A program made the position numbers and the translations under genes. A DNA stretch of 28,758 bases from CAVPPA01 sp050730755 (GTDB taxonomy: Bacteria; Patescibacteriota; Saccharimonadia; Saccharimonadales; UBA4665). The stretch is from NCBI GenBank assembly GCA_050730755.1, contig JBOHNR010000011.1, forward strand, positions 1 to 28,758, written 5' to 3'. A model generated the notes under the pieces. The model saw only the letters and a program-made list of their open reading frames with translations. It made no database searches and had not been told where the DNA came from. This document shows, in pieces, positions 1 through 6,484 of this stretch; positions within the stretch are counted from its first letter, which is position 1; every line of letters begins with the position of its first letter.

Positions 1-1327
1 CAATTGTGCCGTTGGCATTGATTGGGGCGTAGAAGGTGCCGTTGCAGAAACTAGTTGCACAGTCACCGCTAGCTGCACCGGCTTCTCCGCCCATGACGTA
101 AAGATAGCCGTTGTAGGCAACGGCACCAAAGGCATAGCGAGCCGGCATGCTGGTGGCTGTGAAGCTGGTAGTGGCTGTCCAGCTGTTAATAGTGGCACCA
201 GTTAATCCAGCTACACTTAAATTAGTACCAACGTTCATGTCACCTTCATTATTGTCTGTGCCAAAACCAGTAGCTGAAGTGACTAAGACACTCGGGTCAA
301 TCGAGATCGGGTAAGTCTGGTACTCTAGGTTAGAAGCGACTAAGGTCAGCTTATTGCCTTTAATGGTTAAGCTAGTCTTAACACCCTTAGTATTAGTCGC
401 TAGACTACCGGTTGACTTAACAACTGGTGGTAGCAGGACAAAGACTAAATAGTTCTTAGGACTTTTTAGCTTGGCCTTGGCGACAGCCAGTTGGTCCTTA
501 GCGTCACCATAGCTGATGTTGCCAAAAAGAGCCGGGTTAGCCGAGTAGATACCAATTGCCCCGTCAGACAGGCTCCTTGCCGTTAAGTAAGCCGGCAGTG
601 ACAGCTGGTAGCTTAAGCTTAGGTTGTTTGTTGGTTTGCTTAGGATAACATCTTCTTGCAAGCCATTGCCTTTAACGGTGTAGACGGCATCGGCACCGCT
701 AAGGCTAGACAAAGGATAAACCAGGTGGTTATTAACTAACTTGCCAGCAGCGGTGGAGAACTGGGGCTTGAGGCTAAAGGACAGGTTGCTTTTATTGTCA
801 TAGACGCTGACGCCTTGACTTAGGTTAGTTGGCAGGGCCAGTGAGTAGTCAGCTGAGTTATTACCAACTGTCACGCTGGTTGGCGCAGAACTGCTAGCCG
901 AACTCTTAATAGCTGATTTATTTAGGTAGTATGTACTACTTTGATGGTTTAAGCTAAAGTGGCCGCTGGCCATAAGAGTAGTGTCAGCCGGCCCAGTCAG
1001 TTTAAGGTCAGCTTTAGTCAATGCATAGTTAGGCTGGGACAAGCCGTAAACCAGTGTCGCCAGACTCAAACAGACCAATGCTACGACTAAAGAAGTCGAG
1101 GCATAGAACAGGCGTGGATGAGCGTTGGAGGTTACCAAGAAGCTGTTTCTTGCTCTAAAGAATTTAGTAAGGACGAAACAGCCTAGCCGGTAGTGGAGTA
1201 GTTTTTTAACTGTCCTTATATATATACGACGGATTTTTAGCTTAGCCCTTTTAACTAGCCGGGTTGTTCCCCGTATGATTTGCCAACCAGACTTATAGAG
1301 ATCTTGTTTAAATAAGATAAGGCTCAT
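1..1327 (-). CDS. Large membrane-anchored surface protein with Kelch-like repeat (C-terminus off the window)
   Basis: An open frame runs from an ATG at 1327 to the left edge (442 codons seen, no stop), so the C-terminal part is missing. Residues 1-70 are strongly basic and probably cytoplasmic. Residues about 73-96 (LFYASTSLVVALVCLSLATL and on) form one transmembrane helix. After it comes a long Ser/Thr/Asn-rich, presumably exported region. Near the visible end the stretch RYAFGAVAYNGYLYVMGG (about residues 401-418) matches a Kelch beta-propeller blade. The gene starts 11 bp after the stop of the 1466-aa surface protein on the same strand, so the two are probably co-transcribed; no clear Shine-Dalgarno is seen. 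The inferred role is a cell-surface protein, perhaps for adhesion. The orientation (N-in, C-out) is inferred from the positive-inside rule. Confidence 0.8.
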   Translation of the reverse strand, partial: MSLILFKQDLYKSGWQIIRGTTRLVKRAKLKIRRIYIRTVKKLLHYRLGCFVLTKFFRARNSFLVTSNAHPRLFYASTSLVVALVCLSLATLVYGLSQPNYALTKADLKLTGPADTTLMASGHFSLNHQSSTYYLNKSAIKSSASSSAPTSVTVGNNSADYSLALPTNLSQGVSVYDNKSNLSFSLKPQFSTAAGKLVNNHLVYPLSSLSGADAVYTVKGNGLQEDVILSKPTNNLSLSYQLSLPAYLTARSLSDGAIGIYSANPALFGNISYGDAKDQLAVAKAKLKSPKNYLVFVLLPPVVKSTGSLATNTKGVKTSLTIKGNKLTLVASNLEYQTYPISIDPSVLVTSATGFGTDNNEGDMNVGTNLSVAGLTGATINSWTATTSFTATSMPARYAFGAVAYNGYLYVMGGEAGAASGDCATSFCNGTFYAPINANGTI

Positions 1328-1338
1328 TTAAGTACCAC

Positions 1339-4300
1339 TTAATAAGCACTGTTGTAGCTTAGTTTAATATTACCGATCTCAGTCGTACCGCTTGTTGGGG
1401 CTTGCAGTATTAGGCGGAGGGTTATAACACCGTTAGCGGCATAGGTACCAGCTACAGTGCAACCGGTAACGGTAGTCCAACTAGTTGTACCCGGCGTCAG
1501 TGAACAAGTATTCCAACTACCCTCCGTGGTTCCGGTCGTATCGATTAGCTTAGCGGTCACCGTACCGTTAGTTGTGTTACTGGTCTTAACGTCAACGGTA
1601 ATAGGTGTTGTGGAAGCCCAAGAACTAAAGTCAGAAGGCACTGGAAGTTGGACCACGACGTCATAAACCTGGTTGGTAGCCTGGGTTGTTGTCCACTGGT
1701 AGTAACTTTCCCGTTGGGTGGAGTCAAAACCGGAAGTCATAGTGCCCACGTCGTTACCAGCGCCACCATTATCTAGTACTGCGCCGGCATACTCAGGCGT
1801 CAGCACTATTTCTTTACTATGGCCGCCACTGCCACCACATGAACCCCAAGTTAGAGGCACAGTTGAGCCTGACACTGTACCGGCTTCTAGACATTGCCCG
1901 GTAGTGGCAACTCCAGTTGGCAGAGTTAGAGAATAGCTTCCGGAGGTGACGCCGGACTGGATAGTAACAGTATTAGAGTTAGTTGAGTTATAGGCGACCA
2001 AGCTGGCATTAACCGTACTGGCCTGACCAAAGAGGACCTGGCTAGCACTAGTGTTAACTCCGAATGTCTGGTTACCAGCAGCATTCTGGACTTGGAAGGC
2101 GGTGGTTGAGTTGTTTTGGACAAAAGCGGTACCGGAACTGGTTACGTTAAAGCCGAGGACTTGGATTCGGTAATAACTACCAGAGGCTTTATTGACAGCT
2201 GTCGATAAGGTGATAGCTGTAGCGCTAGTGACAGCTGAGATAAGACTGCTCTGGCCATTGGCAAAGATTAGTTGGTCACCGACCATAGAGCTAGTCCAGG
2301 TTGTACCAGTACCATAGAGATAGACAGTAGAAGTACCACTACAACTAGTACCACCTGAAGTAGCTGTACTACAGGCTGTACCAGCGTTATAGACCATTGG
2401 GGAGACACTGAAGGTATTTAACGGTATGGTCGTACCGATACCGACGTTAGTAGGCGTATCAACTGAACCTAGGACAATAGAGTTACTGGCTTGGACTTGG
2501 GCATAGGCGCCAATGGTAGTGGCGTTTTGAAGAGCGGCAGTAGTCGTAAATTTACCGCTACTATCACTATTCCCTGCATTGTAACCGATAGCAACATTAT
2601 TGGATCCACCAACATTATCAGTGAAAGTATTGTAACCGATAGCAACATTATTGGATCCACCATCATTATTCTGTAAGGTGCCATAACCAATAGCAACATC
2701 ACCTGAGCCAGCGCCGCCACTGCCAAGTGCAATGAAACCAATACCAATATTATTATCCCCTGGGAGTCCACCGAAGGCGCCAGAACCAACATATTGGCCA
2801 ATGGCAATATTATCAGAACCTGACCCACCGCCGGTACTCGAAAGATCACCATTGCCAATCGCAACATTATTACCACTAGAACCGTAATTCAAGTTATTGG
2901 CACCTATGGCCACATCGTAGCTACTTCCACCTAGGCCTCCGGTATCGTATCCATCTATATTCTCATAACCTATTGCAACATCATATTGGCCGCCCCCCGC
3001 CTCATACATAGATTGGTAGCCAAGAGCGGTGTTACCTGTACCATCACCGCTAGTACTGCCTTGTAACGCATCAACTCCCAAGGCTGTATTTTGACTAGCG
3101 CTATCCGCAATCAAGACAGGACTGCCATTAATGTCAAAGTTAGTTGTCTGGTTAATATCTGAAGCGGCTGAACCTGGGCTGGTATTGTTATCGGTATAGG
3201 TAGTAGCAGTATTGTTAGCGATACTGCCGACTAGGTCAAATGGGCCTGTTGATGAAGTACCGCGGTAAATGTCTCTGGCTGTCACTAGATTACTGGGGCT
3301 AACTGGAACGACGGTTAAGTTAACCTCTTGAGACGATGGAGAAACTAGGGCTGAAACAGGTCCATAGTTAGTCTGGCCTGAAGCCGTTACGTAAGTCACC
3401 ACATAGTAATAGGTACCACTTAGTGAACCGGCACTACCGACAGCTACAGTAGGCGCGGTAGTTGGGGCAGCTACTTGGGTAAAGTTAAGGTTACCACTTA
3501 AGTTAACCGTATTAGATGTCGTGTCAGTCGCTAGGACTGTTGCTCCAGCAGCATTCTGGACTTGGAAGGCAGTGGTTGAGTTAGCTTGATCACTAAAGGT
3601 AGCTGAACCTGAGACACCTAGGTCACCAGATAGTTCAGTACTTTGGCCAACTGTTAAGCCACCGGCAATTGATTGGTCACCATTAACCTGAGCGTTATTG
3701 TCTACCTGCAAGCTACCAGTCTCGGTACTACCGGCCTGGAGTTGTTGGATGTAAGAACCACCGAGATCGAAGACCTGGAGAGTGCCGCTACCTTCATTAG
3801 CCACATAGGCGTAACGACCTTGGATATATACAGCATAAGGCGCAGAGCCCGTGCTTACTGTACCCACAGACGATGGACTAGAAGGATTGGAGATATCTAT
3901 AATTTGGAGCGTGCTAAGGGACTTATTAACCACATAGGCGTAACGACCGGAAACGTAAACAGAGCGAGAGTTCCCGGTACCACCGGTAGATAAACTTCCA
4001 ATGCTAGTCGGGATAGCCGGGTTGGATATGTCGTAGATAGTTAAGCTGGAGGCATTGTAGTTAGCTACATAGGCGTAGCTGCCAGCAACATAGACTGAAT
4101 ATGGGTTTGTACCAGTGGCTATGCTTCCAACGCTAGTCGGGATAGCCGGGTTGGATATGTCGTAGATGCCCAGAGTACTGGAACCTTCATTCGCTACATA
4201 AGCATAACGGCCTTGGACATATACAGAATAAGGGTGCGTACCAGTGGCTATGCTTCCAACGCTAGTCGGGATAGCCGGGTTGGATATGTCGTAGATGCCC

Positions 4301-5739
4301 AGAGTACTGGAACCTTCATTCGCTACATAAGCATAGTGACCAGAGACATAAACCGAAAACGGATTAGACCCTGTTGCGATACTTCCGACTTCTGTAGGAA
4401 TTTCCGGATTACTAATATCGTATACGTAAAGAAGACTAGTATTTTCAGCCGCTACATAGGCATATTTGCCAGAAACATACACCGAATATGGCTTAGGGCT
4501 ACTCCCTGGAATAGTCACACTTCCAACGCTAGCCGGGTTGGCCGGGTTGGATATGTCGTAGATAGCCAGTGTATTAACATTCTCGTTTACGACATAAGCG
4601 TAATTGCCTTGTACATCAATATCATACGGGTCAGAGCCAGACCCAATGCTGTAACTACCTATAGCGGCACTAGGTACACTACCCGAAACATACAACTGCC
4701 CTAAAGGCGTACCATTGGTACCGACGTCAACTCTAAGGTTAGTCGTATCAACAGTTAAGGCACTGGGCCCTGTAGCGGTCTGCAAGACCTGGAAGGCAGT
4801 AGGAGAAGTAGTAGCGTCCTCAAATGTCACGCTGCCATTGGCGGTAATTGACTTATTATTGGCGATTACTGTGTTTTGATTAAGATTGATACTCGTAGCT
4901 TCAGGACTACTTATGGCGCCAATATTCAACACTACCGCCGTAGGCGTATCAAGTAACGGCGTGAGGACGGAAGTCGAGCCCTGTAAGACCCCAGCTATGC
5001 CGGTTCCTGAGACGTTAAAGTTTCCAGTCTGGGGCGTGCCTGGCGGTGAGCCGGACTGAAGCTGGACGCCAGCTCCTGAACCTGTCAAAAAGCCACAACC
5101 ACTTGTGCCTTGCAGGCAAACGGTACCACCTGCGCCCCCAGTATCAGGTATGGTAATGCTGTCCGTTCCGGTTAGAGTTGAAGCAAAACTTAAAGTACCA
5201 ACATAACTACTGTTAGTGGTAGAAAGTTCCCCGGATTGAAATGAATATGGCGTAGCAGTTAGAAGTAGCCTGGGATTCATTTCACCGTTCCAGGTCGGGC
5301 TACCGCCAACACCGCCTATATTCATGGTCAGCCATAGCTGTTGGCTCCAGTTGATGGTAGCAGGAAACGACGTGATCGAACCTAGACTAACCGTTAAGTA
5401 ACCGTTAACCACTTGAACGCCCTGAGAGGCGCTATTTAGATAATCCTCGACCCACAAACAGTCAGGATCACCCGTACAACTTCCCTGCGAAGAACCAGAC
5501 GACGAAGAAGCATTGTAGAGCTTGAATTCAACGTTATAGCTTCCATCAGGCACTATTGCACCTGAAGCTGTCTCAAGTTTAGATTGAAAGTTAATATTGC
5601 TACTAGCGGCAGCACTGGTCTGGCTAGGAGAGATCGAGGAAAATAAAAACGCACACACAAAAACAGCAAACACCCCCAGAACAGTAGCCCTGAGGGCGCG
5701 TGCAAACAGTTCCGCTTTTTGCGATGTTTGTATGCGCAT
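1339..5739 (-). CDS. Giant mosaic surface protein: LVIVD beta-propeller plus YadA-like head repeats
   Basis: This 1466-aa protein has an N-terminal signal or anchor: a basic start, then a hydrophobic stretch at about residues 17-36 ending near an Ala-rich site. Residues about 45-175 resemble an N-terminal module of large bacterial fibre proteins (NINFQSKL to LLLTATPYSF). Residues about 355-660 hold seven or so LVIVD-type units of about 43 aa (YAYVxNE..L.IYDISNPA.P..VGS), expected to fold as a beta-propeller. A fibronectin-like stretch (TYYYVVTYVTASGQTNYGP) lies near residues 770-860. Residues about 880-1070 carry repeats of the type NVAIGYN, NTALGYQ and DVAIGYE, like the left-handed beta-roll heads of YadA/Hep_Hag adhesins. 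An AFQVQNAAG module occurs three times (near 310, 720 and 1210). The last ~150 residues look like a compact beta domain. No LPXTG motif or C-terminal membrane segment is seen, so anchoring is probably N-terminal. Likely an adhesin; the function is inferred from architecture only. Confidence 0.85.
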   Translation of the reverse strand: MRIQTSQKAELFARALRATVLGVFAVFVCAFLFSSISPSQTSAAASSNINFQSKLETASGAIVPDGSYNVEFKLYNASSSSGSSQGSCTGDPDCLWVEDYLNSASQGVQVVNGYLTVSLGSITSFPATINWSQQLWLTMNIGGVGGSPTWNGEMNPRLLLTATPYSFQSGELSTTNSSYVGTLSFASTLTGTDSITIPDTGGAGGTVCLQGTSGCGFLTGSGAGVQLQSGSPPGTPQTGNFNVSGTGIAGVLQGSTSVLTPLLDTPTAVVLNIGAISSPEATSINLNQNTVIANNKSITANGSVTFEDATTSPTAFQVLQTATGPSALTVDTTNLRVDVGTNGTPLGQLYVSGSVPSAAIGSYSIGSGSDPYDIDVQGNYAYVVNENVNTLAIYDISNPANPASVGSVTIPGSSPKPYSVYVSGKYAYVAAENTSLLYVYDISNPEIPTEVGSIATGSNPFSVYVSGHYAYVANEGSSTLGIYDISNPAIPTSVGSIATGTHPYSVYVQGRYAYVANEGSSTLGIYDISNPAIPTSVGSIATGTNPYSVYVAGSYAYVANYNASSLTIYDISNPAIPTSIGSLSTGGTGNSRSVYVSGRYAYVVNKSLSTLQIIDISNPSSPSSVGTVSTGSAPYAVYIQGRYAYVANEGSGTLQVFDLGGSYIQQLQAGSTETGSLQVDNNAQVNGDQSIAGGLTVGQSTELSGDLGVSGSATFSDQANSTTAFQVQNAAGATVLATDTTSNTVNLSGNLNFTQVAAPTTAPTVAVGSAGSLSGTYYYVVTYVTASGQTNYGPVSALVSPSSQEVNLTVVPVSPSNLVTARDIYRGTSSTGPFDLVGSIANNTATTYTDNNTSPGSAASDINQTTNFDINGSPVLIADSASQNTALGVDALQGSTSGDGTGNTALGYQSMYEAGGGQYDVAIGYENIDGYDTGGLGGSSYDVAIGANNLNYGSSGNNVAIGNGDLSSTGGGSGSDNIAIGQYVGSGAFGGLPGDNNIGIGFIALGSGGAGSGDVAIGYGTLQNNDGGSNNVAIGYNTFTDNVGGSNNVAIGYNAGNSDSSGKFTTTAALQNATTIGAYAQVQASNSIVLGSVDTPTNVGIGTTIPLNTFSVSPMVYNAGTACSTATSGGTSCSGTSTVYLYGTGTTWTSSMVGDQLIFANGQSSLISAVTSATAITLSTAVNKASGSYYRIQVLGFNVTSSGTAFVQNNSTTAFQVQNAAGNQTFGVNTSASQVLFGQASTVNASLVAYNSTNSNTVTIQSGVTSGSYSLTLPTGVATTGQCLEAGTVSGSTVPLTWGSCGGSGGHSKEIVLTPEYAGAVLDNGGAGNDVGTMTSGFDSTQRESYYQWTTTQATNQVYDVVVQLPVPSDFSSWASTTPITVDVKTSNTTNGTVTAKLIDTTGTTEGSWNTCSLTPGTTSWTTVTGCTVAGTYAANGVITLRLILQAPTSGTTEIGNIKLSYNSAY

Positions 5740-6094
5740 TTTTGTTATTTTTATTTTGGCGTGAATGCCGTTATTTGTTTCGATGAACCAGCCGGAAAAC
5801 AGCTAATTCATAAGCTTAGTATCCTCTCAACAACTGTTGCATGCAAGGGGTTTGTGAATAAATAATATATGCAAGAATCATTGATAAAGATTTATAATTT
5901 TACGACTTTTTGTTGTAAATTTGTTAAATAACTAAATAAACACCATAGATCTTTTCTTATTTTCAACGAAAACGTAACGTCTTCATGATTATTTGTTGTA
6001 ACGTTAACTATTATCAATTAATTAAACTAGTTTATCCACAAGCACTTTGAGTAAATTTATATTTTTGTACATTTTTTAAAGCTCAATTTATTTT
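5740..6094. other. AT-rich intergenic region with two DnaA-box-like 9-mers
   Basis: No gene is supported in these 355 bp. The region is very AT-rich. It contains TTATCCACA at 6032-6040 (the consensus DnaA box) and TGTGAATAA at 5853-5861 (TTATTCACA on the other strand). It also has a 10-bp palindrome TTGCATGCAA at 5837-5846 next to a candidate promoter for the 1466-aa surface protein. The leftward transcript of rplU must end here, but no strong terminator hairpin with a U-run is visible. Confidence 0.5.
5818..5846 (-). promoter_or_regulatory. Candidate promoter of the 1466-aa surface protein gene
   Basis: TTGCAT (5841-5846) and GATACT (5818-5823) on the minus strand are separated by 17 bp. 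Each hexamer matches the sigma70 consensus at 4 of 6 positions. The predicted start lies about 70 nt before the ATG at 5739. The palindrome TTGCATGCAA overlaps the -35 hexamer and could be an operator. Other AT-rich hexamers nearby could serve equally well, so this is tentative. Confidence 0.3.
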
Positions 6095-6403
6095 TTAGAC
6101 TATATTTATAATTTTTAAACTCGTACGGTGTTGGCGGTGGCCATGAACCTTATGAACTCGTTTTTTGGCTTTATAACGGATAGAAGTAACTTTTTCAGTT
6201 TTAACGTCTTCGGCTACGATTTCGGCAATAACTTTACGATCTGTCATTAAAGGCTTGCCAACGTTAATTTTATCACCGTCAATAACCAACAACGGCTCAA
6301 AAGTAACACTTTTACCTGCTTGATGTAACAGCTCAACACTTAAGGTTTCGCCTTCGTGTATAAAATACTGCTTACCACCAGCTTGGATGACGGCTTTTTT
6401 CAT
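6095..6403 (-). CDS. rplU: 50S ribosomal protein L21
   Basis: The 102-aa product has the typical L21 length and sequence: an MKKAVIQAGGKQY start, the KVTSIRYKAKKRVHKVHGHRQ segment (positions about 70-90) and a C-terminal HRTSLKI. L21 binds 23S rRNA in the large subunit. It follows ileS after 81 bp. The usual partner rpmA (L27) is not downstream; instead there is an AT-rich gap and then surface protein genes. No Shine-Dalgarno is visible before the ATG. Confidence 0.97.
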   Translation of the reverse strand: MKKAVIQAGGKQYFIHEGETLSVELLHQAGKSVTFEPLLVIDGDKINVGKPLMTDRKVIAEIVAEDVKTEKVTSIRYKAKKRVHKVHGHRQHRTSLKIINIV

Positions 6404-6484
6404 GAATTAGCAAGCGTCTTTCTGTTAGTTATAAAATACTACCATCAGATCTTATCAGATATGAGTTTCTCTGTAAATATACGC

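Noticed and set aside
3780..4680. CRISPR-like regular repeats
   Set aside because: The 129-bp period is in frame and encodes propeller blades; there are no short identical repeats with unique spacers.
4213..4704. Plus-strand open frame (163 codons) over the LVIVD repeats
   Set aside because: It arises from the repeat periodicity of the sense gene; its apparent repeats are only a mirror of those units.
5740..6094. Replication origin
   Set aside because: Only two DnaA-like boxes, no dnaA, dnaN or rpmH nearby, and no strand switch of genes at this point.
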